Shown piece by piece: positions 16,986 through 25,383 of a stretch of 35,551 nucleotides of DNA; the stretch's first letter is position 1; every line of letters begins with the position of its first letter. The position numbers and the translations under genes were made by a program. Below the pieces are notes generated by a model. The model was not told the origin of the DNA, ran no database searches, and saw only the letters and a program-made list of their open reading frames with translations. Source of the DNA: Candidatus Poribacteria bacterium (GTDB lineage: Bacteria > Poribacteria > WGA-4E > WGA-3G); assembly GCA_021295735.1 (NCBI GenBank), contig JAGWBU010000046.1, forward strand, positions 1-35,551, written 5' to 3'.

Positions 16986-17825
16986 TTATGGCTGGCCGGA
17001 GTATTCGACAGTTTTGGAATTACTAGCACCACCAAAACTCACAGAAGCACTCGCGAAGGAACTCGCTTTCTCTTCAAAACCAACAGATACGGAGTGCCCA
17101 GATGTGTCTGCCTCGTTAATCACTTTCTCTTGTGGATATTCTGCACTTTCTCCAATAACTACATACACTTGGTTTTGGTAAGTGAATTCAGTTTCACCTT
17201 CAACAACCTTATAACTACCCTTAACCTTGACCCTTGCTGTACTCGTAGTCGTTTTAGACCTACCAGATATCCATTTATACGTACCTTCTCGAACTTTTAC
17301 TTTCAGAGCAATATTTGTGTGGCGTGGGACAGGGTTACCCTCACTATCATATGTATAATCATAAAATGGTTTAAAACCTTCGGCACCCATTATATTAGAG
17401 TCATCTACTCTTGGTTCCGTGTGTCCCCTGCAATAAATATCATATCCGTACTCATCATATTCAAAATTATTACACCTAAATTCAATAAACCACTTATGAT
17501 ACCAGTTGTAAGGATTGCGCTGTACTGATAACTCGGCAGTTCCCATAATGGTATCTTGGCTTTCTGTATATTGATCTTTTGCGAGAATACCCACACTGCC
17601 AGAGGCACTGACACCTCTTGCATCTACACTGCCAACAAGGTACCAACTTTCGTTTAAGACATCTTTCCGGGCATAATAAGAAGCATTAGTACCTTCATCT
17701 GGAGTCCAACCGAGCTCCTCAACCTCACATATCACATTGCTAATTGGCAGCAGTACCAATCCTGCCAACGCAACAATAGACAAGCACATAAGAGTTAAAG
17801 TTATCGTCAAATTCTTAAAACGCAT
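16986..17825 (-). CDS. Secreted protein of unknown function
   Basis: 279 residues; not recognised. An N-terminal hydrophobic segment (about 8-31) looks like a signal peptide or anchor. The mature part is rich in Ser, Thr, Tyr and Gly with alternating hydrophobic residues, suggesting beta structure, and has an SVSVGFEEKASSFASASVSF stretch near the end. Three cysteines are in the mature part. Sequons NAS and NES lie close together near residues 47 and 58. An AAGGAG ribosome site precedes the ATG by about 7 bases. It is the first gene of the oligosaccharyltransferase-containing run and has a long structured 5' leader. Confidence 0.7.
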   Translation of the reverse strand: MRFKNLTITLTLMCLSIVALAGLVLLPISNVICEVEELGWTPDEGTNASYYARKDVLNESWYLVGSVDARGVSASGSVGILAKDQYTESQDTIMGTAELSVQRNPYNWYHKWFIEFRCNNFEYDEYGYDIYCRGHTEPRVDDSNIMGAEGFKPFYDYTYDSEGNPVPRHTNIALKVKVREGTYKWISGRSKTTTSTARVKVKGSYKVVEGETEFTYQNQVYVVIGESAEYPQEKVINEADTSGHSVSVGFEEKASSFASASVSFGGASNSKTVEYSGQP

Positions 17826-17849
17826 TATAAATCTCCTTATATTATCGGT

Positions 17850-18083
17850 GGACTGTTAGGTATTTCCTACAGTCCATTTTCGTTATAAAATGTAGTGTCT
17901 TTTGACACCTTACTATTACAAAATAATAACAGGAGACATGACGTACAATACCATGTTCCCGTGTTATTTTCAAACAAAAAAGTTGCATCGCTGTCCATGG
18001 AATAGCGCAATGCAACAACAAAAGCCCGCAACGGAATACGCCGTGCGGGCACAAAAATATCGCAGCATGTAACTCCTGCGATA
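17850..18083 (-). promoter_or_regulatory. Structured 5' leader with four hairpins
   Basis: Read toward the secreted-protein gene, four inverted repeats occur: TATCGCAG/CTGCGATA (18058-18083), GCCCGCA/TGCGGGC (18024-18050, extended by CGG/CCG), GTTGCAT/ATGCAAC (17982-18016, extended by CGCT/AGCG), and GGACTG/CAGTCC (17850-17875, extended by TAGG/CCTA). The last ends about 15 bases before the ribosome site. This may be a cis-regulatory leader or a small RNA; no known riboswitch class was recognised. Confidence 0.5.
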
Positions 18084-18609
18084 AGACCTTGTAATGTGTA
18101 TAAATTAACGAATGTTAATCGGGGGTAGTTAACTTATAGTAAACACAAACCCACAAACACTGCACTTGGATAGATGACAAGTGCTTAAACAAACTCGTTT
18201 TCTGGGTTGTGATATTTACTTGTTGGTTACTCACTGATAAAACCTACATCATTATCAGAAATATGATTGCGACGTTTGATTCTCCTTTTCACGTCTAAAT
18301 TAAATATGGCTAAAAGTAATAATTATCGCAGCCTTATACGACTTAACGTTAAGCATTATAACATAGTGTTCTGTCTACACTAAAATTGCGATTCGTGTCA
18401 GTAGTCGGGAATCGGAGTTCCCTCCTACAAAGAGGGGTGTTCTGTAAAATTTCGGTAGACACTCCAATAGGTTTCGGGAAATGTCAAATTTATTTTTAAG
18501 AAATTTGCGAAATTTCACGTTTTTCACCTATTTTTGTTAAATTAAATTCTGATAAATTTGAGGGTAGGTTTGCCAAAATCAACGTAATCCGAGATTCAGA
18601 AAAATAAAG
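18084..18609. other. AT-rich intergenic region without a credible gene
   Basis: No convincing coding frame is visible. It separates the divergent secreted-protein and metallophosphatase genes and should hold promoters for both. A partial copy of the CCCTCCTAC repeat family lies near 18420-18440. Nothing else was recognised. Confidence 0.6.
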
Positions 18610-18618
18610 TGGTATAAT
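18610..18618 (+). promoter_or_regulatory. Extended -10 promoter element for metallophosphatase
   Basis: TGGTATAAT matches the extended -10 consensus TGnTATAAT exactly, 51 bases before the ATG. No clear -35 or Pho-box repeat was seen at the expected spacing. Confidence 0.5.
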
Positions 18619-18669
18619 TCAGAGAATTCATATAAAATCGTAATATACATCAAACGAAAGGAAACCAAA

Positions 18670-20586
18670 ATGAAACATTTCTTAATATGCGTCGGGCTGC
18701 TTTTAATTACGACAGTAGTTTCGGCACAAACATTAACTTTCACATCAATAGATTACCGCGAAGACATGCTTTTAGCAAAAGAACCAATCGTAACGGGGTT
18801 TGAAGGTTCATCAGCGGTTGTAGAATTCGAGACGTTAATAGATACCCCAGCAGCTGTGGCTTACTATGGCGTTCCACATACAGAAGGCAACTTGACAACA
18901 CCACGTTACCGTAAGATCGCAAAGGGAACACATATTGAAGACAACAAAACACGGCATCAAATCAAAATGGATATCTCCAAACTTGAAGATGTGCATTATG
19001 ATACTGGCTTGATTGCCAATAACGGCGGCACGATAGTCTACCGGATAGAGATTTTCGATTCGCGTGTCCAGACAACACGCGCTTATGACCGACGTTTGCG
19101 CTATAAAAGGGATGGAGAACCTAAAACTGGCACTTACACATCGCTTGTTACCTTGACAGAAGGCCCATTTGTTGATCTTGTTACCCATGATTCTGCAGTT
19201 ATCTCTTGGGAAACGGATACGCCTACGAAAGGGAGTGTTTTGTCGCAAAATAGGGAATTCTTGTCATTGGATCCCGCCATCCGCCATGAAGTCCGCCTCA
19301 CGAAACTAAAACCTGACACTGTCTATTCCTATCAGGTAAATTACGGTATCTGGACGCCATCATATACTTTCAAAACAGCACCTTCGCCTGGAAATAGAGT
19401 GCCATTTAAGTTTGGTTTTATGTCAGATTCCCGTGCGGGGGTTGGCGGCGGAGAACGCGCACAGAATGGAGTCAATGCCAAAGACCTTGGGCGTTTCTCT
19501 ATAGAACTCTATAACAAAAATGCGGATTTTGTCTGTTTCGGTGGTGATCTAATCAACGGTTATACCTCTGATATAAAAGATTTCGAATCGCAACTTGAAA
19601 CATGGAAGCGAACGATCCAAGCAGTCGGCGCGAATATTCCATTTTATGAATCAATTGGCAATCATGAGCAGGTCGGAAAGTATTACAAAGTTGAAGCGCC
19701 TCATCTCAAACAAGGTGAATACTACATCCAATTTGCTGGCACAGTTGGTCCAGAGAGTGCTGAAGCGATTTTCGCAAAAGAATTTGTCAATCCCCGCGGT
19801 AGTCGTTACGGATTAGGCGTGCCGAATCCTGAGACGAAAGGCAGCACTGATATGGGCGGTGCTGACGTCGGACCTTCTTACGATGAAAACGTCTACTCAT
19901 TCACTTACAGCAGGGTACATTTTATCTCTCTGAACTCAAATTATTGGTCAACGGGTTATAGAAATTTAAGCACGTTCAGTCAGAAATCGCAGGATAAAAC
20001 GGCAATAAATCTTGCCCTTAAGCATTTCGGTGGCAACAGAGAAGGATATGTTATGCCAAACCAGATGGAGTGGCTTGAGAAAGAATTAGATGCTGCGCAA
20101 AAAGACCTGAATGTGTCTTGGGTGTTCATTATTCTTCATGAACCGCCATTTCCAAACGGTGGACATGTCAAAGATGCGATGTACTGGGGAACTCCGGGCA
20201 GTGGTGAACTCGGTGGTTATAACGATAAATCTGTGCCAATGGGTGATGTGATTGATATGCGAAATAGGTTTTGGAAAATCGTCTCAAGCAAGTCAAAAGT
20301 GTTAGCGGTGCTTTGCGGAGACGAACACAATTATAGTCGAACTTTGATAGATTCAACAATCAATCCAGATTTTAAGTTCCCTGTATGGCAGATTATCAGC
20401 GGTGGTTGCGGTGCGCCTTATTATGTTCAAGACAAATCTGTGCCGTGGGTGGACAAGGTAAAAGCGTTCACTATTGATAAGCATTTCTGCCTGTTCTCGG
20501 TTGATGGGCAAAAAATCGGGTTAGAAGTTTACAACGACAGCAATCAATTGTTGGATAGTATTGACAATTTAACAACGATTCGGTAG
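18670..20586 (+). CDS. Exported calcineurin-like metallophosphatase with N-terminal PAP/Fn3-like domain
   Basis: 638 residues. A clean signal peptide (1-19, ending VVSAQ) exports it. An N-terminal beta region leads into an Fn3-like stretch (VDLVTHDSAVISWETDTPTK, then LKPDTVYSYQVNYG near 213-226), as in purple-acid-phosphatase-type enzymes. The catalytic domain has SDSR (D253), GGDLINGY (D293), GNHE (N331, H332), LHEPPF (H490) and GDEHNY (D551, H553). In most relatives the last motif is GHxH, so the first His is replaced by Asp. It probably releases phosphate from organic esters outside the cytoplasm. The phosphate-uptake genes pstS, pstC and pstA follow on the same strand, supporting a phosphorus-scavenging role. 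Confidence 0.88.
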   Translation: MKHFLICVGLLLITTVVSAQTLTFTSIDYREDMLLAKEPIVTGFEGSSAVVEFETLIDTPAAVAYYGVPHTEGNLTTPRYRKIAKGTHIEDNKTRHQIKMDISKLEDVHYDTGLIANNGGTIVYRIEIFDSRVQTTRAYDRRLRYKRDGEPKTGTYTSLVTLTEGPFVDLVTHDSAVISWETDTPTKGSVLSQNREFLSLDPAIRHEVRLTKLKPDTVYSYQVNYGIWTPSYTFKTAPSPGNRVPFKFGFMSDSRAGVGGGERAQNGVNAKDLGRFSIELYNKNADFVCFGGDLINGYTSDIKDFESQLETWKRTIQAVGANIPFYESIGNHEQVGKYYKVEAPHLKQGEYYIQFAGTVGPESAEAIFAKEFVNPRGSRYGLGVPNPETKGSTDMGGADVGPSYDENVYSFTYSRVHFISLNSNYWSTGYRNLSTFSQKSQDKTAINLALKHFGGNREGYVMPNQMEWLEKELDAAQKDLNVSWVFIILHEPPFPNGGHVKDAMYWGTPGSGELGGYNDKSVPMGDVIDMRNRFWKIVSSKSKVLAVLCGDEHNYSRTLIDSTINPDFKFPVWQIISGGCGAPYYVQDKSVPWVDKVKAFTIDKHFCLFSVDGQKIGLEVYNDSNQLLDSIDNLTTIR

Positions 20587-20592
20587 AAATGA

Positions 20593-20710
20593 TTTATAGT
20601 AAAATCCGAAAACATGTTCACATTTCAATGAACAACAATCCACACACACTCGCGCAGGCGAGGTTTCCTAACCTCGCCAATGTCCAGGTAATTGTGGGTT
20701 TCACTATAAG
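20593..20710. repeat. MITE-like palindromic unit with internal hairpin
   Basis: Imperfect terminal inverted repeats (TATAGTAAAATCC at 20596-20608; GGGTTTCACTATA at 20696-20708, 11 of 13 pairing) enclose a perfect 9-bp hairpin GGCGAGGTT/AACCTCGCC at 20657-20678. The hairpin may also end the metallophosphatase transcript. TTATAGTAAAAT also occurs near 11554. Confidence 0.6.
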
Positions 20711-20744
20711 CTATCTCATTAAATGACAGAATCTATTCCCAAAT

Positions 20745-20778
20745 TTGTCTAATTTTTGTAACAATTGAGAGTTATAAT
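20745..20778 (+). promoter_or_regulatory. Candidate Pho box and -10 element upstream of pstS
   Basis: TTGTCTAATTTTTGTAAC at 20745-20762 has two TTGT repeats with an 11-bp period and an AT-rich spacer. It ends 10 bases before TATAAT at 20773-20778. This is the geometry of an E. coli Pho box placed in the -35 position; 11 of 18 bases match the E. coli-type sequence CTGTCATAAATCTGTCAC. It would allow PhoB-type activation under phosphate limitation. No PhoB/PhoR genes are in the window. Confidence 0.5.
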
Positions 20779-20818
20779 TAGAATAGGTAGAACAGGATTG
20801 AGAAAAAGGGGTAGATTC

Positions 20819-21730
20819 ATGAAAAAAAGAAGTTTGATAAGTTATGTTATCATAAGTATACTTGTCTTTTCACTATACGGCTTTGTCGTCCTTAACGGTT
20901 CATCTGATAAAGATACAGAACAAGCAAATAACCAATCCATTATCAAGAATAAAGGATCTGATACGATGGTAAATTTGGCACAGGCTTGGGCGGAAGCATA
21001 TTCTGGTGTTTCTGATACTGTGTCTGTTGAAGTATCAGGCGGTGGATCAGGAACAGGTGTTGCCGCGTTGATCAATGGCACCGTAGATATTGCAAACTGT
21101 AGCCGACAGGTAAAAGACAAGGAAAAGCAACAAGCCATTGAAAATACGGGTAAAGAACCGATTGAATTTATAGTAGGATATGATGCACTCGCTGTTTATG
21201 TTCACAAAGAAAATCCTTTGGACAAGATTACTATTCCGCAACTTGCAGAAATTTATGGTGAAGATGGAAAGATAACTAAATGGGAGCATCTTCGGATTGC
21301 AAATTCTGGATGCCGAAGTGACAAAATAATCCGAATCAGCCGTCAGTCCAACTCTGGGACTTACTTCTATTTTAGGGAAGCATTACTTGGTAAATCGCGG
21401 GACTTTGAACTCGGTTCTTTGGATTTACACGGCTCAAAAGATGTAGTGGAAGTTATCGGACGAACACCTTGTGCTATCGGCTATAGCGGTATGGGATATG
21501 CAACTGATCATGTCAAGATGTTAGAAGTTGCAACTGATCTTGATGAGCCGTCCTACGCACCGAATCTTGAGAACGTTATTGCCAAAACTTATCCAATTGC
21601 GCGTCCTTTGTATATGTATTCTCTCGGTGAACCTTCGGGGGAAGCGAAAGCATATCTGGATTGGATTTTTTCTCCAAAAGGGCAAAAAATTGTTGAGGAA
21701 CTCGGTTTTGTGCCGTTAGAGAGCAACTAA
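20819..21730 (+). CDS. pstS: Phosphate ABC transporter substrate-binding protein PstS
   Basis: 303 residues from ATG 20819; a TTG start at 20765 would add 18 basic residues before the signal segment and is unlikely. The N-terminus MKKRSLISYVIISILVFSLY is a signal peptide or anchor. Phosphate-binding features of PstS are clear: NKGSDTM, VSGGGSGTGVAALINGTVDI, and ISRQSNSGTYFYFREALLG, which form the ligand loops. It captures phosphate outside the membrane and delivers it to PstC/PstA. The stop lies 17 bases before the pstC start. A Pho-box-like site precedes it. Confidence 0.92.
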   Translation: MKKRSLISYVIISILVFSLYGFVVLNGSSDKDTEQANNQSIIKNKGSDTMVNLAQAWAEAYSGVSDTVSVEVSGGGSGTGVAALINGTVDIANCSRQVKDKEKQQAIENTGKEPIEFIVGYDALAVYVHKENPLDKITIPQLAEIYGEDGKITKWEHLRIANSGCRSDKIIRISRQSNSGTYFYFREALLGKSRDFELGSLDLHGSKDVVEVIGRTPCAIGYSGMGYATDHVKMLEVATDLDEPSYAPNLENVIAKTYPIARPLYMYSLGEPSGEAKAYLDWIFSPKGQKIVEELGFVPLESN

Positions 21731-21747
21731 AGGATTATCCTACTTAA

Positions 21748-23013
21748 ATGAAATTTTTCCAAATCTGTTTTTCGTTTAAAGGGAGAATCAACAGAGCAGC
21801 ATGGTGGCTGCTGAATTTGCCGATATTTGCAATCTTTGCAATCTCCGTAGTTATTAATAACTTTCCTGCCAAAATATCACTTGGATTCATTCCATTATTA
21901 GCCCTTGTTTGGGTACATTTAGCAGTTACTGCTAAACGTTTGCACGACAAAGACAAGCCAACGTGGTGGGTGCTGCTCCATTTTATCCCATTAATTGGTA
22001 TCTTTTTTCTCCTGTCAGCACAGTTGACGTCTGGATGGAGCACAGTAATTTATCTGATTGCAATAATCACCAATCTCTGGGCAATCTTTGAATTGGGGTT
22101 TATTAAAGGTACACAGGGTGGTAATCAGTTTGGACCGGACTCAGAAACTTCTTCCGAAACCGTAATTGATGTGTATATCAACTTATGCGGAATTAGTTCT
22201 ATTATCTTTGTTTTTGGTATCTTCTTTTTTGTGTTTAAAGAAGGGGCAGGACTTCTCTTTAAATTAAATTTATGGGAGTTTCTAACGAGTGAAGAATGGT
22301 ATCCTACATCTCTTAGCAACAAAAGATACGGAACTTTTGCCTTAATTCTTGGAACATTCAGTGTGACAGCGTTAGCGATGTTGATTGCCGTTCCGTTTGG
22401 TCTTGGCGCAGCAATCTTTGTGTCGGAATTCTGTAGTCCAAAGTTGAGAGAAACATTTAAGATCGTTATCGAATTGCTCGCTGCAATCCCATCAGTCGTG
22501 TGGGGATTCATCGGCTTAACATTGATGAATCAGTTAATAATAGCGGTTTTTAATGCGCCAATCGGTTTAACAATGCTAAACGGTGGGATCATGCTGGCAT
22601 TAATGAGTGTTCCGATAATCGTTTCTATAGCGGAGGATGCGCTGAAGGCAGTTCCAGATTCCTACCGTGAAGCGGCGGAAGCACTCGGTGCAACGCGATG
22701 GCAAGTAATATACCGTGTGCTTTTACCTGCAGCAAAAAATGGATTATTGGCAGCGGTTTTACTCGGTGCGGCGCGATCCATCGGTGAAACGATGGCGGTT
22801 TTGATGGCAACCGGACACTCGGTTAACATTCCGAACAGTCTACTCTCCGGGATTCGCACTCTCACAGCAACTATTGCAGCAGAATTAGGTGAAGTTGCAA
22901 GAGGCGGTGAACATTATCAGGTGCTATTTATAATCGGCATCCTACTTTTTACTATTACGTTCGTGGTGAACCTCATCGCTGATTTGGTTATCAAAGGAAT
23001 TCGTCAAAATTGA
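21748..23013 (+). CDS. pstC: Phosphate ABC transporter permease PstC with N-terminal DUF805 domain
   Basis: 421 residues. Residues about 1-131 form a DUF805 membrane domain: FSFKGRINRAAWW at 8-20, VTAKRLHDKDKPTWW at 60-74 and GTQGGNQFGPD at 121-131 are its conserved segments. Residues about 140-421 are PstC, with the EAA loop SYREAAEALGATRWQVIYRV near 305-324 and ARSIGETMAVLMATG further on. PstC pairs with PstA to form the phosphate channel. Usual PstC length is about 300; the excess equals one DUF805 domain. The frame is continuous with no internal start having a clear ribosome site. pstS lies just upstream; pstA is separated by a 394-bp repeat-filled gap. Confidence 0.92.
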   Translation: MKFFQICFSFKGRINRAAWWLLNLPIFAIFAISVVINNFPAKISLGFIPLLALVWVHLAVTAKRLHDKDKPTWWVLLHFIPLIGIFFLLSAQLTSGWSTVIYLIAIITNLWAIFELGFIKGTQGGNQFGPDSETSSETVIDVYINLCGISSIIFVFGIFFFVFKEGAGLLFKLNLWEFLTSEEWYPTSLSNKRYGTFALILGTFSVTALAMLIAVPFGLGAAIFVSEFCSPKLRETFKIVIELLAAIPSVVWGFIGLTLMNQLIIAVFNAPIGLTMLNGGIMLALMSVPIIVSIAEDALKAVPDSYREAAEALGATRWQVIYRVLLPAAKNGLLAAVLLGAARSIGETMAVLMATGHSVNIPNSLLSGIRTLTATIAAELGEVARGGEHYQVLFIIGILLFTITFVVNLIADLVIKGIRQN

Positions 23014-23060
23014 CATTGGCTACCATAACGAATGTATCAATAGCACTACAGTTTCTCATA

Positions 23061-23275
23061 GGTTGGGAGAGCACAGCGAAACCTATAGCTGTCAATTTAA
23101 GAACATAATTGCCAGATCATCTCTTGTGGGAGGGCTTTCTAAGCCCGATATTCTTTCAGTGCATCTCGACTCCATCGTAGGGCGGGGTCTCTGTGCCCGT
23201 CCGTTGTTTGAATACAACAGCAATGGCAGGATTTGTTTCCTAAATTGACACCTATGGGAAAGCGCAGCGAAACCC
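23061..23275. repeat. Palindromic repeat cluster inserted between pstC and pstA
   Basis: TGTCAATTTA at 23090-23099 and its complement at 23241-23250 form an inverted repeat extended by CCTATAG/CCTATGG. Flanking them, GGGAGAGCACAGCGAAACC (about 23065) and GGGAAAGCGCAGCGAAACC (about 23256) repeat in the same direction. Inside are GGGCTTTCTAAGCCC near 23130 and GTAGGGCGGGGTC near 23177, both members of families seen elsewhere in the window. No gene is evident in 23014-23407. Confidence 0.7.
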
Positions 23276-23407
23276 AACATTTCAAATGCATCACAGATAA
23301 CAAAATAGTGGGTCATTACTCGCTTTGTTCAACACGCCAAGTGCCATGAGAGCGATTGACGTTGATTCACTACAACTTTCGTCAAACTCACGTTCATTAA
23401 GGATTAT

Positions 23408-24325
23408 ATGAATACCAATACAGACATAACCCCAGAGACAATGTTTACTGAAACAGATATTGGAAGACAGAGTAGATTTATAGAAAATGGCTTCAAAGTA
23501 TTCTTTTTTATAATGACCTGCCTGATGATTCTACCGTTGCTCCTAATTATCGGATACCTTTTCTATAAAGCACTGCCGGTGCTGTCTCTTGATTTTCTGT
23601 TCACGAATCCAAAGGATAACATGCGGGCTGGCGGTCTGTGGGCACCGTTTCTTGGAACAATTTATCTGGTAGTGGTTTCGCTATTAGTCGCAGCACCGAT
23701 CGGCGTATTCGCAGCAGTGTATCTTAACGAATATGCACGTGATAATTGGTTCACACGAATTGTGAACTTAGCAGTCGTAAACCTTGCAGGCGTTCCAAGT
23801 ATCGTCCATGCGTTATTTGGTGTTGGGGCGTTTGTTTTATTTGCTGGTTTAGGTGAGTCAATTTTGGCAGCTTCACTTACATTGGCAATCATGACGCTCC
23901 CCGTTATTATCGCAAGTACGACTGAAGCACTTAAAGCGGTGCCGATGTCTTTCCGTGAGGCGTGTTGGAATCTCGGTGCCACGCGCTGGCAAACGATCCG
24001 ACGAATTGTGCTACCCAATTCAATCAGTGGGATTTTAACAGGCGTTATTTTACAGGTATCTCGTGCAGCAGGCGAAACAGCACCGATTATGTTTACCGGG
24101 GCAGTATTCTACAAAGCTATTGCGGAAAGGAATCCTTTTGCATATAATATAACAGACCAGTGTATGGCACTTTCATTACACCTCTATACGATTTCAACAC
24201 AGGTGCCGGACGTAACAGAAGGTATTCCTTATGGTACTGCAATTGTGTTGGTCGGTAGTGTTCTGCTTGTAAACGCTGCGGCAATTATCCTACGGATATA
24301 TCTTAGAACGCGAAAGAAGTGGTAA
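23408..24325 (+). CDS. pstA: Phosphate ABC transporter permease PstA
   Basis: 305 residues, full family length. Multiple membrane spans start near residue 30 (FFFIMTCLMILPLLLIIGYL). PstA features include a NLAGVPSIVHALFG stretch, the EAA loop SFREACWNLGATRWQTIRRI, and SRAAGETAPIMFTGA after it. It forms the membrane channel with PstC. The ATG follows an AAGGATT ribosome site. PstB, the ATPase, and PhoU usually follow; neither is in this window, so the ATPase must be encoded elsewhere. Confidence 0.93.
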   Translation: MNTNTDITPETMFTETDIGRQSRFIENGFKVFFFIMTCLMILPLLLIIGYLFYKALPVLSLDFLFTNPKDNMRAGGLWAPFLGTIYLVVVSLLVAAPIGVFAAVYLNEYARDNWFTRIVNLAVVNLAGVPSIVHALFGVGAFVLFAGLGESILAASLTLAIMTLPVIIASTTEALKAVPMSFREACWNLGATRWQTIRRIVLPNSISGILTGVILQVSRAAGETAPIMFTGAVFYKAIAERNPFAYNITDQCMALSLHLYTISTQVPDVTEGIPYGTAIVLVGSVLLVNAAAIILRIYLRTRKKW

Positions 24326-24416
24326 CCTTCTGGTATGGAAAATATGAGGTGCCGCAAACTGGTATCCTCAATTCCTAACTGAGGATTGCTATCTCGCCAA
24401 GAAGGCGTAAAATAGG

Positions 24417-25190
24417 ATGTTACTCATGTTGAATGATGTTAACGGAGGACAATCTGACCTACAAAAAAAGTTAGGGGAAATCATTGAAGGGGCTGTCTTT
24501 AGCGGAATCATCCAATTTCTGATTCTTGCCTCAGCTATCGCTTTCGTGCTGGAAACCGAAGAAGTTTTTGATAAGTATGAAACGCATTTTCACATTATAG
24601 ATTGGGCATTTCTCGTACTGTTTACAGCAGAATACATTCTGCGTATCTACACCGCACCAGTCAAAAAAGAGTTTATATTTAGTTTCTTTGGTATTGTTGA
24701 TCTGTTTGCGATTTTACCGTCTCTCGTGCTTATCCCCGGATTAAGGCAAGTTCCAGGGTTTCGTGTGCTACGTATTCTTAGATTCTTACGTGTTTTCAGA
24801 ATCTTCAAAGCGACCCGATTTATCTTGGCAATGGATAGGATGATTGACGCACTAACTGAAGTCAGAAGGGAACTTCTTGCACTTGTTATTCTATCTTCAA
24901 TGTTTGTTTATTTAGCTGCATGTGGTATCTATTTTTTTGAAAAAGATGCACAACCTGAGGCATTTGGGTCTATCCCTGATTCGATGTGGTGGGCAATTGT
25001 ATCGCTAACCACAATTGGTTATGGTGATGTGTATCCCGTAACCCCTGGCGGTAAAATTTTCACTGCATTGGTCGCTTTAGTCGGTGTTGGACTTATCGCT
25101 ATTCCCTCTGGGTTGTTAGCTTCTGTCTTGACTGAAGCAAGGGTGGAAGAAGAACTACAAGAAGAAAATGATGAAGAAAATGAAAAATAA
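24417..25190 (+). CDS. Voltage-gated potassium channel (Kv type, six spans)
   Basis: 257 residues; ATG 24426, three codons in and preceded by AGGA at 8 bases, is an equally good start. Six spans are predicted. The S4 voltage sensor is FRVLRILRFLRVFRIFK at about 115-131, with Arg every third residue. The pore has LTTIGYGD at 197-204, the K+ selectivity filter. The tail is strongly acidic (EEELQEENDEENEK). It is 91 bases after pstA on the same strand. Co-transcription with the pst genes is possible but unproven. A truncated second channel copy follows directly. Confidence 0.93.
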   Translation: MLLMLNDVNGGQSDLQKKLGEIIEGAVFSGIIQFLILASAIAFVLETEEVFDKYETHFHIIDWAFLVLFTAEYILRIYTAPVKKEFIFSFFGIVDLFAILPSLVLIPGLRQVPGFRVLRILRFLRVFRIFKATRFILAMDRMIDALTEVRRELLALVILSSMFVYLAACGIYFFEKDAQPEAFGSIPDSMWWAIVSLTTIGYGDVYPVTPGGKIFTALVALVGVGLIAIPSGLLASVLTEARVEEELQEENDEENEK

Positions 25191-25193
25191 AAA

Positions 25194-25355
25194 TGGATCA
25201 TTGGGATCATTCAGAAGTTCTTGGTGGCAGTTATAATGTTACTGGCCCTGGTTTTCTTTTGTGCTTGTGGGCTCTACTACTTTGAAAGAGATGCGCAACT
25301 AGAGGGGTTTGGTTCAATTGGTGACGCAATGTGGTATATTTTTATAATATCACCC
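25194..25355 (+). pseudogene. Truncated second K+ channel fragment
   Basis: The open frame reads LVAVIMLLALVFFCACGLYY, then FERDAQLEGFGSIGDAMWYI. This aligns with the S5-to-pore segment of the intact channel (MFVYLAACGIYFFEKDAQPE, then AFGSIPDSMWW). It breaks off before the selectivity filter and has no start codon or N-terminal half. It is therefore a remnant of a tandem paralog that diverged before decay. It begins 4 bases after the intact gene's stop. Confidence 0.75.
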
Positions 25356-25383
25356 AAGTTGCCACCTATTTCGCAAATGCTCT

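Noticed and set aside
17842..18054. Small minus-strand gene upstream of the secreted protein
   Set aside because: The frame coincides with three hairpins, has no ribosome site, and its peptide is Cys- and His-rich without pattern.
18084..18669. Riboswitch or Pho box ahead of the metallophosphatase
   Set aside because: No known riboswitch core was seen, and the bases at the expected Pho-box distance from TATAAT do not contain paired TTGT/TGTC repeats.
21748..22200. Separate DUF805 gene followed by an independent pstC
   Set aside because: The frame is unbroken across the join, and no internal start codon with a clear ribosome site was found there.
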